Source: Marinilabiliales bacterium
GTDB taxonomy: Bacteria; Bacteroidota; Bacteroidia; Bacteroidales; SZUA-534
DNA: 64,000 nt
Direction of reading: 5' to 3'
NCBI GenBank assembly: GCA_003512955.1
Contig: DOTG01000016.1
Location: 76,857 to 140,856, forward strand
Under the pieces are notes generated by a model. That model did not search any database. It saw only the letters and a program-made list of their open reading frames with translations, and was not told where the DNA came from. Below, piece by piece: positions 50,146 to 59,194 of this stretch (the first letter of the stretch is position 1; every line of letters begins with the position of its first letter). The position numbers and the translations under genes are program-made.

Positions 50146-53100
50146 TTAAAAAGTTACTTTTAAACTGGCTCCGTATTTGGTTGAACTGGGTCCGGTAATA
50201 AAATCGAACCCTAACCCGTTACCAACCCCCAGGCTCAACATGTCAGTATCAAAATTCATGTATTTAGGAAAGTTCACAGCTTTAAACCAGATATTCTGGC
50301 CCAGGATGGAGAAATCAACTCTACCGAAAGGGGATTTTTCAATCCATTTTTTTGGTAACGAGTAGGAGAGCGAGATTTCGCGCAAGCGGATGGTGGTACC
50401 GTCAATCACGTTCACTTCGGAAGGGGCCTGTGAGCCAAAGTTATTGAAGTAAGCATTAGTGGCTGTAATTTGTTTGGTATTTACGGTTCCATCTTCCAGA
50501 TAGCCAGGCATAACAAAAGATTGGGAGCGGTCAAAGTCGGTATCTTTACTAATTCCCCGCCCTAAAAGGGTATTTACGGTTTCGGAATAAATATCGCCCC
50601 CTTGACGATAATCCCACTGCATATTAAAAGTGAACCCTTTATATTTTAAGGTGTTGATTACCGTAAGCTCAAAATCGGGATGCGGATTGCCAATAATATC
50701 GGGTTCGTCGGACTGAAGGTAGTAACCATTCCCATCGACTAATCTTCGGCCTTGGCTATCGGTCTTGATTTTGTGCCCATACATTACTCCAAAGGGCTCT
50801 CCGGCAATGGCATAATTCCCCAAATCGGTAAAACCGTTGATGAGCACTTTATCGAGCCCGCCACCTAATTCATCGATGGTACTTTTGTACTTAGTGAAGA
50901 TGGCTGAAATGGTCCAATCAAAATGGCCGGTTTTTACCGGGGTTCCATTCATTTCAAGCTCAATACCGTTATTTGACATTTTGCCGATGTTGACGTATGT
51001 ACGTTGATAACCTGTTGCAGGATCAAGCGTTGCTTCGGTAATTAAGTCTTTGGTCTGTTTTGAATAGATAGTAAAATCCGCACCCAACCTATTGTTAAAT
51101 AGGGCAAATTCTAACCCAAACTCAGTTTCAGCATGAAGCTCGGGAGTCAGGTTGGGGTTACCTAAAAAGTAGGAAACACTGTTTGATGGTACTACAGTCC
51201 CATCGCGCTGTACATAGGCACGCGAATTGGCCGATAGCACATTTTCGGTTACATAAAGAGGAGGGAAGCCTGCGGAAGTTCCATATCCGATACGGAATTT
51301 TAATAAATCGACTTTATAGTTAGTTTTTAAACCCTCAAATAACTGTGAGGGCAAAAACGACAAGCTGGCGCTAGGATAAAATTTACTCCGGTTATCGGGC
51401 TGTAGCGATGAGAACCAATCATTACGTGCCGATACATTGAAATATAGATAACTATTGTAACTCAGGGTTGCCTGACCAAAAAGCCCCAACGTGTTTGATT
51501 CTGAATTCTCTTGAAGAGGTAAATCGTTGAAACTGTTATAGGTACTATGGTCGGAGAAGTTTTTATGATTCATGAACCCAAAAACCAATTGATTGGTACT
51601 TTCCATTCCATCGGCTGAATACAGTTCTCGTACCGAACTACCTCCAATCATGGCATCCATAGTAAACAAACTTCCCAGATGGGCATTGTAGTTTAGCATG
51701 ATGGTCTGGTCCCATGTAGTATTGAAAATCTCACGGGTACGGTAAAGTCCATTCAAGTAATTATCGTTTTGAACCGAACCTTTGTTGAGTTGGTATTCTT
51801 GTTTTTCGGCATAAAAATCGATCCCGTATTTGTAAGTTAATTTCAGGTTTTTAGGTAACTCATACGAAAGGTTTCCTGAACCAAACAGTCGGTGAACATT
51901 ATCAATAGCCTTTGAATATTTGGTTGTCCAGCGCGGATTTTGAATATCGTTTCCAGCACGGTAATAAACACTTCGGTGGTCGATGGGGCTTTCAAAAGGT
52001 AAACCCATTAAATCAATTGTCCGTGGGGTGTACAACACATCGGCAAAAACCGAAATCCCGCTTCCGCCACCAATCCCGCTTCCATCGCCATAACTGATGG
52101 GAGGTGTAGCCATATCGGTTTTTACATAATTCATGGTACCGTTAAAAACTAATTTGTTGGTAAGTTTGGTGCTGCCACCAATGCCAACCGTGAACTTGTT
52201 CAGTTGGTTATTTTCCAAAAAGCCTTGTTCGTTAACCAAGCCTACATTGGCATTGAATGAAGATTTTTCGTTTCCACCCGATATATTCACCGAGGTATTT
52301 GAAATAGTCCCCGTCCTAAAAAAAGCGTTCACATTATCGTAAGCCTTTAATTCATACGTAGCATTTTGGTACTCGGGGAAAGCGGCAATCAAATCGGGAT
52401 CGTTAAAGAGGGAATAAGGATGGGCCACAACTTCGGCAGGGTCTGTAATTTTTGCGCCCCAGTTACTGTAAAAAAAACCATTTTGTTGCTGAAAACCGCA
52501 ACCATACGTATTTTGGAATTCAGGAAGGTTAACTTTATTCAGAAAATAGGATTGATTGACCGTGACTTCCATTTTCTGATTAATGTTCTTTTGTGAACCA
52601 TTTTTGGTAGTGATAATAATTACTCCATTTCTACCTTCGGAACCATATACAGTGGTTGCACTTAACCCTTTAAGTACCGAAATGTTTTCGATGTTGTTGG
52701 GATCGATATCCAGAAACCGGCTCGAAGTAGCCTGATTTCCTTCCAGGAAACCCTGTTCATTATCGGTACCTGAGTTGGTGCTACCTGAGAACCTCACCCC
52801 ATCAACAATAAACAGAGGCTGGTTGTTCCCTTTTATCGATGAATAGCCGCGGATAATAATATTGGTACCCGTTCCTGAAACCCCACTGGTTGAGGTTACT
52901 TTAACGCCAGCTGCTTTGCCGGTTAAAACCCTGGCAATATCAGTTTCGGGTTTTTGTTCAAGCTGGTCGGCATTCACTTGCGAAACCGCATAACCCAGGG
53001 CCTTTTTTTCTTTCGAGATACCAAAAGCTGTTACAACAACTTCCTCAACGCCGATGGTCTCGGGAATTAATACGGCATCAACAACAGAGCGGTTTCCTAT

Positions 53101-53355
53101 ACTTAAAACCTGGGCTTTCATACCAATGTACGAAAAGATTAATGAATCCTGATTTGGCGGAACATCAATAGTGTAAGTTCCATTTACATCGGTAATTGTA
53201 CCATGTGTAGTTCCTTTAATTACAACCGAAACCCCAATTAGTACATCTCCATTGTCGGAACTGGTTACCGTTCCGCTTATTTTCCGCTGTTGCCCATTTG
53301 CCATGATACCAGCAAACAGTACAAAGCCTAATAATAGTAACTTAATTTTCATCAT
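50146..53355 (-). CDS. SusC-like TonB-dependent outer-membrane transporter
   Basis: A 1,069-residue receptor. Signal peptide (1-21, ending ANGQQ), an N-terminal carboxypeptidase-regulatory-like domain (about 25-105, KISGTVTSSDNGDVLIGVSV), the TonB-interaction segment EEVVVTAFGISKEKKALGYA, the plug (GVSGTGTNIIIRGYSSI, NQPLFIVDGVRF, VLKGLSATTVYGSEGRNGVI) and a long beta-barrel ending SSTKYGASLKVTF with a terminal aromatic. First gene of a three-gene operon with SusD and a lipoprotein. No regulator (sigma/anti-sigma or HTCS) is adjacent, so control is not visible here. Confidence 0.94.
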   Translation of the reverse strand: MMKIKLLLLGFVLFAGIMANGQQRKISGTVTSSDNGDVLIGVSVVIKGTTHGTITDVNGTYTIDVPPNQDSLIFSYIGMKAQVLSIGNRSVVDAVLIPETIGVEEVVVTAFGISKEKKALGYAVSQVNADQLEQKPETDIARVLTGKAAGVKVTSTSGVSGTGTNIIIRGYSSIKGNNQPLFIVDGVRFSGSTNSGTDNEQGFLEGNQATSSRFLDIDPNNIENISVLKGLSATTVYGSEGRNGVIIITTKNGSQKNINQKMEVTVNQSYFLNKVNLPEFQNTYGCGFQQQNGFFYSNWGAKITDPAEVVAHPYSLFNDPDLIAAFPEYQNATYELKAYDNVNAFFRTGTISNTSVNISGGNEKSSFNANVGLVNEQGFLENNQLNKFTVGIGGSTKLTNKLVFNGTMNYVKTDMATPPISYGDGSGIGGGSGISVFADVLYTPRTIDLMGLPFESPIDHRSVYYRAGNDIQNPRWTTKYSKAIDNVHRLFGSGNLSYELPKNLKLTYKYGIDFYAEKQEYQLNKGSVQNDNYLNGLYRTREIFNTTWDQTIMLNYNAHLGSLFTMDAMIGGSSVRELYSADGMESTNQLVFGFMNHKNFSDHSTYNSFNDLPLQENSESNTLGLFGQATLSYNSYLYFNVSARNDWFSSLQPDNRSKFYPSASLSFLPSQLFEGLKTNYKVDLLKFRIGYGTSAGFPPLYVTENVLSANSRAYVQRDGTVVPSNSVSYFLGNPNLTPELHAETEFGLEFALFNNRLGADFTIYSKQTKDLITEATLDPATGYQRTYVNIGKMSNNGIELEMNGTPVKTGHFDWTISAIFTKYKSTIDELGGGLDKVLINGFTDLGNYAIAGEPFGVMYGHKIKTDSQGRRLVDGNGYYLQSDEPDIIGNPHPDFELTVINTLKYKGFTFNMQWDYRQGGDIYSETVNTLLGRGISKDTDFDRSQSFVMPGYLEDGTVNTKQITATNAYFNNFGSQAPSEVNVIDGTTIRLREISLSYSLPKKWIEKSPFGRVDFSILGQNIWFKAVNFPKYMNFDTDMLSLGVGNGLGFDFITGPSSTKYGASLKVTF

Positions 53356-53519
53356 ACTTCTGATTTTTTTGGTTAATAAATAGACATTGTATTTTACTTG
53401 CTAGCAAAATTCATAAAGCACTGTTAAATAAAAAACGAAAATTCGCCAAGTGGTTTTATAACTATGGTAAATGGTAACACAGGACTATTGAAAGGGTGAA
53501 CGGTAACAATGGGAAAGCA

Positions 53520-53552
53520 TAAAAAAAGCCTGAATCGGGTGGATTCAGGCTT
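53520..53552 (-). terminator. Rho-independent terminator after the LeuC-LeuD fusion gene
   Basis: On the - strand an 11-bp perfect stem (AAGCCTGAATC with GATTCAGGCTT), 5-nt loop and a run of at least seven T. It isolates the dehydratase gene from the SusC operon. Confidence 0.9.
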
Positions 53553-53572
53553 AAAATATAAGATAAAATGGA

Positions 53573-55348
53573 TTAACTATTGGCTATCGCGTTCACCAAT
53601 CCTTTATGTTCAATGATTTCCATCAATTTTTCAGGTAGGGGAGGAATTTTATACACCTTGGAATTGATGGTTATCTCACCTTTCGAAAAATTTGTAGTAA
53701 CCGAATCGCCTGTTTTGTAGGCCTCAACAATTTCGGGGCTTACAATGAGCAATAACCCCTGGTTGATGCACGAACGGTAAAAAATCCGGTTGACCGATTT
53801 TACAATTACAGTTTTCACGCCCGCGTGTGCCAATCCAACGGCTGGATGTTCGCGGGAACTTCCGCAACCGAAATTATCGCCGGCAATAACAATGTCACCT
53901 TCTTTCACCTTTTCGGCAAACTGGTCGTCGAAACCTTTAAAAAGGTGTGGAAGAATGGCTGGGGCATCGGAACTTAATACATTGTAGGTTAAGTTTCCGG
54001 CAAACATCTGATCGGTATTTAAATTATCCACATCGGCATAGTTCCACACCACTCCAGATTTGCGGTTATCGCCGGGTTTAATATCAACGGTAGCACTTTG
54101 AGGCCGGGCATAAGGGAATTTTTCGTTCCCGGGGATTTTCCTGGGATCGGTAATTTCGCCTTTTAAAGCCGATAATGCCACACAGGCTGGCGATGCCAGA
54201 TAAATCTGTGATTCTTTGTTTCCCATCCGGCCTTTAAAATTACGGTTGGCTGTAGAAATAACCGTAGTTCCATCGGCTGGGATGCCTTGTCCGGTTCCCA
54301 AACATGGGCCGCATGAGGAGCCTAAAATAACGGCTCCAGATTTCATTAATTTCGTAATAATTCCCTCTTCAATGGCTTGTAAATAAATCTCTTTTGATGC
54401 AGGTGCTACCAATAGCTGCATTCCGGCAGGAATGGTTTTTCCATCCAATATTTCAGAGGCTATCCTCAAATCGTCTAACCGACCATTAGTGCAGGTCCCG
54501 ATTAATGCCTGCTGGATTTTTATCCCTTTTACTTCGGCTACTGCCTTTACATTGTCCACGTGGTGAGGTGCTGCCACTAACGGAAAAACTTCGTCCAGAT
54601 TCAGGTGAATTACCTTTTCGTAAACAGCATCTTCATCGGCCCAAACACCTTCATTCATTTCACTTCCAAGGAATTGTCCCAACACTTCATCGGGCGGAAA
54701 AACCGCATTTTTGGCCCCCATTTCAGAAGCTAAATTGGCAATGGTCATCCGTTCCGAGATAGAAAGGGATTTTACTCCACTGCCATGATATTCAATACTC
54801 ATGTAATTGGCACCATCGCTGCCGATCATTCCAATAATCCATAGCGAAATATCTTTGGCATACACGCCCGGTTTGAGTTTCCCGTGCAAAACAATTTTCA
54901 GGCTTTCAGGAACGCGGAACCAGGTTTCGCCCCGGCGCCAAATTCCGGCCGATTCGGTACGGTCGATTCCCGCGGCCATGGCATTAAAAGCTCCGGCGGT
55001 AGAGGTGTGGCTGTCGCTACCAACAATTACCATCCCGGGGCGCGCGTGATTGGCCATTACCTGATGGCAGATGCCACTGCCCACATCGTAAAATTTGGTT
55101 ACTTTTTGTTCAGTTACAAAGTTACGGATGGTCTGGTATTGTGTGGCTAATTTGGCATCGGTGGGTGGGGCATTGTGATCGAGGACTACCAACAGTTGAT
55201 CGGGATCCACTACGTTTTTACCTCCCATTTTAGTAAAGGTACTTTTAATGCTCGAGGTATTGTCGTGTGTGAGAATCAAATCAGGTCTGTGAAATACGAT
55301 ACTCCCAACCGGAGCGTTAAAAATTTTTTCAACAAATGTTCTTCCCAT
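53573..55348 (-). CDS. Aconitase-superfamily dehydratase, LeuC and LeuD fused
   Basis: A 591-residue enzyme in which a LeuC-type large part (1-about 415) is followed by a LeuD-type swivel domain (about 430-591). The 4Fe-4S ligands are the cysteines in IGTCTNGR and SSCGPC; SDSHTSTAGAFNAMAAGID and GVWADEDA belong to the large part, and AGDNFGCGSSREHPAVGLAHAG is the swivel signature. In most bacteria isopropylmalate dehydratase has two subunits, and the fused architecture is that of aconitase or homoaconitase, but in aconitase the domain order and length (750-900) differ. No leu genes adjoin, so the substrate could be isopropylmalate, homocitrate/homoaconitate or dimethylmalate. Confidence 0.85.
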   Translation of the reverse strand: MGRTFVEKIFNAPVGSIVFHRPDLILTHDNTSSIKSTFTKMGGKNVVDPDQLLVVLDHNAPPTDAKLATQYQTIRNFVTEQKVTKFYDVGSGICHQVMANHARPGMVIVGSDSHTSTAGAFNAMAAGIDRTESAGIWRRGETWFRVPESLKIVLHGKLKPGVYAKDISLWIIGMIGSDGANYMSIEYHGSGVKSLSISERMTIANLASEMGAKNAVFPPDEVLGQFLGSEMNEGVWADEDAVYEKVIHLNLDEVFPLVAAPHHVDNVKAVAEVKGIKIQQALIGTCTNGRLDDLRIASEILDGKTIPAGMQLLVAPASKEIYLQAIEEGIITKLMKSGAVILGSSCGPCLGTGQGIPADGTTVISTANRNFKGRMGNKESQIYLASPACVALSALKGEITDPRKIPGNEKFPYARPQSATVDIKPGDNRKSGVVWNYADVDNLNTDQMFAGNLTYNVLSSDAPAILPHLFKGFDDQFAEKVKEGDIVIAGDNFGCGSSREHPAVGLAHAGVKTVIVKSVNRIFYRSCINQGLLLIVSPEIVEAYKTGDSVTTNFSKGEITINSKVYKIPPLPEKLMEIIEHKGLVNAIANS

Positions 55349-55448
55349 AGTAGTATAGTTTTAACGGTGTTGCTTTACCCGAAAAGTAGGAAGAAACCTT
55401 GAGTTTCAAAAGCTATTATAAAACATTGGAAACCGGAAAATTATTTAA

Positions 55449-55525
55449 CTGGTAGCCCATAGCTGGTAGCTGGTAGAAAAGAGAGTGGCAGGGTGAATGG
55501 TTAATTGAACTTTGAAATTTTGAAT
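55449..55525. repeat. Two short 7-bp repeat arrays
   Basis: CTGGTAG, CCCATAG, CTGGTAG, CTGGTAG (55449-55476) and TTGAACT, TTGAAAT, TTTGAAT (55505-55525) lie in 7-bp register in the gap between the TfoX-C gene and the dehydratase gene. Confidence 0.75.
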
Positions 55526-55546
55526 TTTTTGATAGAATGATAAATC

Positions 55547-55840
55547 TTACTTTAAATTCTTTTTAGCTTGGGCAAAAAATAGCTTTAGTTCGGCTTTTTC
55601 TTCGGAAGACAAATCATTGGAACGGATGCCTTTAATGGCTCCGGCAATGGCATAAAGCTCTTGGATGCAAGCCCCCGGATCGGCCGCTTGCAAGCGTAAA
55701 AAGGTATTTTCTATTCCAATATTTCTTAATTCTTCAGGAGCGTAGATCTCAACCTCCATCAATCTTTTGGCAAGTACAAAACCAATATTGGGGAGTTGTG
55801 TTAAGTTTTCAAATTGTTGTTGATTTGTCATAAATATCAT
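55547..55840 (-). CDS. TfoX C-terminal-domain protein (helix-hairpin-helix-like)
   Basis: A 94- to 97-residue protein matching the C-terminal domain of TfoX/Sxy (PF04994). LTQLPNIGFVLAKRLMEVEI, APEELRNIGIENTFLRL and ELYAIAGAIKGIRSNDLS are family features and resemble a helix-hairpin-helix. Stand-alone versions are widespread; function is unknown, perhaps nucleic-acid or protein binding. Two starts are possible (MIFMTNQQ or MTNQQ, 9 bp apart). It lies 20 bp downstream of the TonB-dependent receptor and may be co-transcribed with it. Confidence 0.8.
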   Translation of the reverse strand: MIFMTNQQQFENLTQLPNIGFVLAKRLMEVEIYAPEELRNIGIENTFLRLQAADPGACIQELYAIAGAIKGIRSNDLSSEEKAELKLFFAQAKKNLK

Positions 55841-55860
55841 TCGAGCAAATGGTTGGTTAT

Positions 55861-58308
55861 TTAAAAATAGACCGATAGCTTTACATTAACCCTTCTGCCG
55901 GTCAGACTGTTTTCCACGGCGTATTCCTGCCCCTGAAAATCGGTGACCCATTCATGGCTGATGGTGTTCTGGCGGTCCATTAAATTTAAAACCTCCGCGC
56001 TGATCCAGGCATCTTTTACATGGTGTAAAATATGTCCTTTGGGGTATTCTTTGCCCGGCTTTTTCAGGATTTTAGAAAACCCTAAATCCACCCGCTGGTA
56101 CGATTTCATGCGGGCAGTGGCCAAATACCTTTCAGAATTTGGTGGACCAAAAGGAAGTCCCGAACCAAAATTGATCTGCAGGTGCATTTTATAATCGGGG
56201 TTCCCCGGGAAATAATCCTGAAAAAACACCCCAACATTAACACGTTGGTCCGATGGACGCGGAATATAGCCCGGGTAATTCACGGTTTGGTTTCCATCGT
56301 CATCGGCAGTGATATAAGAATCGTCGCGTATATCCTCCTCGGTTTTCATGATAGAAAGGCTGAACCAGGAATCGACACCTTTCACAAATTCACCATTCAC
56401 CTTCATATCGAATCCTGCAGCATACCCATCGGCATCATTTTTCCCGGAATAAATAATCCGCACATTGTCAACCGAATAAGATATTAAATCTTCTAATTTC
56501 TTATAATAGGTTTCAGCCACCAATTTAAAAGGCCGTCCCCAGGCCTTGAAATTGTAATCGGTTCCAAGGACCAGATGCAAGGATTTTTGTGATTGGATAT
56601 CCTGATTTAACACCCCGTTGCGTGAACGCATCTCTTTATAAAAGGCTGGCTGGTAATAATACCCAGTAGAAAATTTAAAAACCATGTCTTGCTCCCAATC
56701 AGGTTTAAAAGCCAAATTAACCCGTGGGCTTACCAATAATTCCTGAGTATAATCCCAGTAACTTGTCCGTATTCCTGCAGTGATATTAAATTCACCATTA
56801 AAAAGAGGAACGGTGTAAGTATCTTGCAAATAGGCCGAAACACGATTGGTAGTTAACTTGTTTTTGGCTTTAAAAAAATAGGAGACACTTACAATAGAAT
56901 CGGTATATGGACGGGAATAACCCGAAGAATCGTTCATTTGCCATTCCCGGAGGTTATCTTCAATATGCTCTTGTTGTGCTTTTACACCCCATTGAATAGA
57001 ATTCCGTTCGCCGGAATAAAATCCTTTGTGTTCGGCACTCATGACTGTAGCATACAAGTAATTCCGGGCGTGCTCCAGGTAAGTGCCTACACCTAAATTG
57101 GCAACACTGTCGCCCAAGGTTTCGGAGCCCAATTCGGTATCAACCTGATTGATCCAATATTGTGTCTGAATATCAAATGTTTCCCGTTCGTCGGTAGAAA
57201 AAGCCGATGCAATTATACTGAGTTTTAACTGCTCCGATGCCTGATAATCGAAGGCCAACGCCCCGGTCATGGTGGTAAAGGCATCAACCTCCTGTCCCTC
57301 GAAATACATTTTTAATTGCAACGATTGCTGAATGGTGCCAAAACTGGTTACCCGATCCTGGGGCACAAATTTATAGCTGTTTTTTGCAAGGTTTCCAAGA
57401 AAGCTGACTTCCAATTTATCGGTGATGTCGTAGCCTATAAAGGTTTGAACATCTAAAAACCGGGGATCGTAGTCACCCTGGGTTTCCAAACTATTGAGTA
57501 CATATCTGTTCGATTTGTAGCGGACCCCGGAGATGTGACGGAAACGGTGCGATTTGCTGTCGCCTTGTATCATGAGTGAACCGCCGAATAAACTTGCTGA
57601 AATAGCTCCGCCCCATTCGGTGGGCTTTTTGTACTTAATGTCCAAAGCCGATGACATTTTATCGCCATATCTGGCATCGAAACCACCTGCCGAAAACAGC
57701 ACCGATGACACCATTTCCGAGTTAATAAAACTCAAACCTTCCTGTTGTCCGGAGCGGATTAAAAAAGGCCGGTAAATTTCAATCCCGTTTACATACACCA
57801 GGTTTTCATCGAAACTCCCGCCACGTACCGAATATTGCGAGCTCAACTCGTTGTTCGACGATACCCCCGGCAACGTTTTTATCATGGCTTCAAAATTTCC
57901 CGATGCTTCAGGTATCACGCTCATCAATCTGGGATCGAGGCGCTGCAAGGTGCTTTTACGTACCTGTTTGTCCTCTACATCAATTTGGGACAATTCCTCT
58001 GTTTTCGGCTCCAATACCACGTTCAATTCCATTTTTTGACCGTTTTTCAGAATCACCGATCGTTCGGTGAGTTGATGGTTCACGCTTGAGAAAACAACCT
58101 TGAAAGGGATGTTTGCAGGTAGTTTCAGTTGATAATCCCCCGATTCGTTGGTTGAGGTTCCCATGGGTTCCCCTTTGATGGTTACATTGATTAAGTCGAG
58201 GGAATGATTATTGGTATCAGTTACTTTTCCAAAAAGAGTTCCTTCCTGGGCGTGCATTGTCATTGATAAGAACAACATGGGGAGGACGGACAAAATCTTT
58301 ATTTTCAT
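55861..58308 (-). CDS. TonB-dependent outer-membrane receptor with N-terminal carboxypeptidase-like domain
   Basis: An 815-residue receptor. Signal peptide 1-20 (ending MHAQ), CarboxypepD_reg-like domain (about 22-110, LFGKVTDTNNHSLDLINVTI), plug domain (GVSSNNELSSQYSVRGGSFDENL split over 145-175, VYVNGIEIYRPF), and a barrel that ends in GRRVNVKLSVYF with a terminal Phe. No SusD partner follows, so it belongs to the CirA/FecA-like group rather than SusC. Substrate unknown (siderophore, vitamin or peptide). A perfect -7 box precedes it. Confidence 0.92.
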   Translation of the reverse strand: MKIKILSVLPMLFLSMTMHAQEGTLFGKVTDTNNHSLDLINVTIKGEPMGTSTNESGDYQLKLPANIPFKVVFSSVNHQLTERSVILKNGQKMELNVVLEPKTEELSQIDVEDKQVRKSTLQRLDPRLMSVIPEASGNFEAMIKTLPGVSSNNELSSQYSVRGGSFDENLVYVNGIEIYRPFLIRSGQQEGLSFINSEMVSSVLFSAGGFDARYGDKMSSALDIKYKKPTEWGGAISASLFGGSLMIQGDSKSHRFRHISGVRYKSNRYVLNSLETQGDYDPRFLDVQTFIGYDITDKLEVSFLGNLAKNSYKFVPQDRVTSFGTIQQSLQLKMYFEGQEVDAFTTMTGALAFDYQASEQLKLSIIASAFSTDERETFDIQTQYWINQVDTELGSETLGDSVANLGVGTYLEHARNYLYATVMSAEHKGFYSGERNSIQWGVKAQQEHIEDNLREWQMNDSSGYSRPYTDSIVSVSYFFKAKNKLTTNRVSAYLQDTYTVPLFNGEFNITAGIRTSYWDYTQELLVSPRVNLAFKPDWEQDMVFKFSTGYYYQPAFYKEMRSRNGVLNQDIQSQKSLHLVLGTDYNFKAWGRPFKLVAETYYKKLEDLISYSVDNVRIIYSGKNDADGYAAGFDMKVNGEFVKGVDSWFSLSIMKTEEDIRDDSYITADDDGNQTVNYPGYIPRPSDQRVNVGVFFQDYFPGNPDYKMHLQINFGSGLPFGPPNSERYLATARMKSYQRVDLGFSKILKKPGKEYPKGHILHHVKDAWISAEVLNLMDRQNTISHEWVTDFQGQEYAVENSLTGRRVNVKLSVYF

Positions 58309-58337
58309 GTAATTTCTGGTGTCAATATGATGATTGG

Positions 58338-58345
58338 CAAAAATA
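58338..58345 (-). promoter_or_regulatory. -7 box of the TonB-dependent receptor gene
   Basis: TATTTTTG on the - strand is a perfect TAnnTTTG, 29 nt before the start codon. No clear -33 TTTG. Confidence 0.5.
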
Positions 58346-58404
58346 CTTTTTTAATTCAATCTTTAAAACCAATAACTAAGGTCATGTAAATAAACTTGCT
58401 TTAA

Positions 58405-58439
58405 TTTGGGATTATTGCCAAGGGTTTTAAATATTTTTG
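58405..58439 (+). promoter_or_regulatory. Promoter of yjbQ
   Basis: TTTG (58405-58408) and TATTTTTG (58432-58439) match the Bacteroidota -33 and -7 elements, with 23 nt between them. The start codon lies 34 nt further. Confidence 0.6.
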
Positions 58440-58473
58440 TGAGATTGATGATGTTAAGAATAATAGAATTTTT

Positions 58474-58884
58474 ATGATCCAACAATTGGAAATCGACCTT
58501 TCAGGATATTCCAGAGGGTTTCACCTGGTTACATCCAAAATTATCAATCAATTACCGGAACTTCCTGAAAAGGGGTTGTTACACCTTTTATTAAGGCATA
58601 CCAGTGCCGGATTGACATTGAACGAAAATGCCGACCCATCGGTACGCGACGATTTTGAAAAGTTTATAGGGAAGTTGATTCCTGAAAATCACCCACTTTT
58701 CACTCATATTTTGGAAGGCTCCGACGACATGCCAGCCCATATCAAATCGTCGCTTTTTGGAGCCGAGTTGACCATACCAATCACCAATCGACGGTTGAAT
58801 TTGGGAACCTGGCAAGGAATTTATTTGTGCGAGTTCCGAAACCGGGGCGGGAATCGGAGATTGGTAGCCACCATCCTTAGTTAA
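58474..58884 (+). CDS. yjbQ: YjbQ/UPF0047-family protein
   Basis: A 136-residue protein of the YjbQ family, annotated as secondary thiamine-phosphate synthase because some members have weak activity of that kind; true function is not settled. Hallmarks are HTSAGLTLNENADPSVRDDF, HILEGSDDMPAHIKSSLFG and LGTWQGIYLCEFRNRG, including the conserved histidines and the metal-binding arrangement. Full family length. It is divergent from the TonB-dependent receptor gene and has its own promoter. Confidence 0.93.
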   Translation: MIQQLEIDLSGYSRGFHLVTSKIINQLPELPEKGLLHLLLRHTSAGLTLNENADPSVRDDFEKFIGKLIPENHPLFTHILEGSDDMPAHIKSSLFGAELTIPITNRRLNLGTWQGIYLCEFRNRGGNRRLVATILS

Positions 58885-59194
58885 GATAAACTTATGTCCA
58901 ATGTTCAAGTATTAAATCTCACATCTCAAAGTCTTACATCTATTTTCGATTCAAAAAAACCTATTCGAAAACATAAGTACAATCAAGGATACGCAATGCT
59001 ATTATCACTATTTTTGATGCGAAACGAATGATAACTGTGAGAAAGACACATTTTCCGTCCCTGTTTTATTTTGTGGTAGCCATTCAGGTAGGTTTCCTGA
59101 AACGGTTTGGTGGCCTATAAAACCAGATACTTTTTCTGGTCCCTTTCGGGAACAAACATTCAATTTTCAAGTTTTTAAATCTAAAACATTCAAT
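58885..59194 (+). other. Non-coding gap with heptamer repeats and a run of small hairpins before iorA
   Basis: AAATCTC, ACATCTC, AAAGTCT, TACATCT (58914-58941) form a 7-bp array. Further on, TCAGG/CCTGA (59084-59100), GGTTT/AAACC (59104-59124), ACCAGA/TCTGGT (59122-59140) and TCCC/GGGA (59140-59151) could fold into consecutive or competing hairpins. This would suit a leader RNA for the ior operon or a terminator of yjbQ; it matches no riboswitch I know. No gene is seen. Confidence 0.35.
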
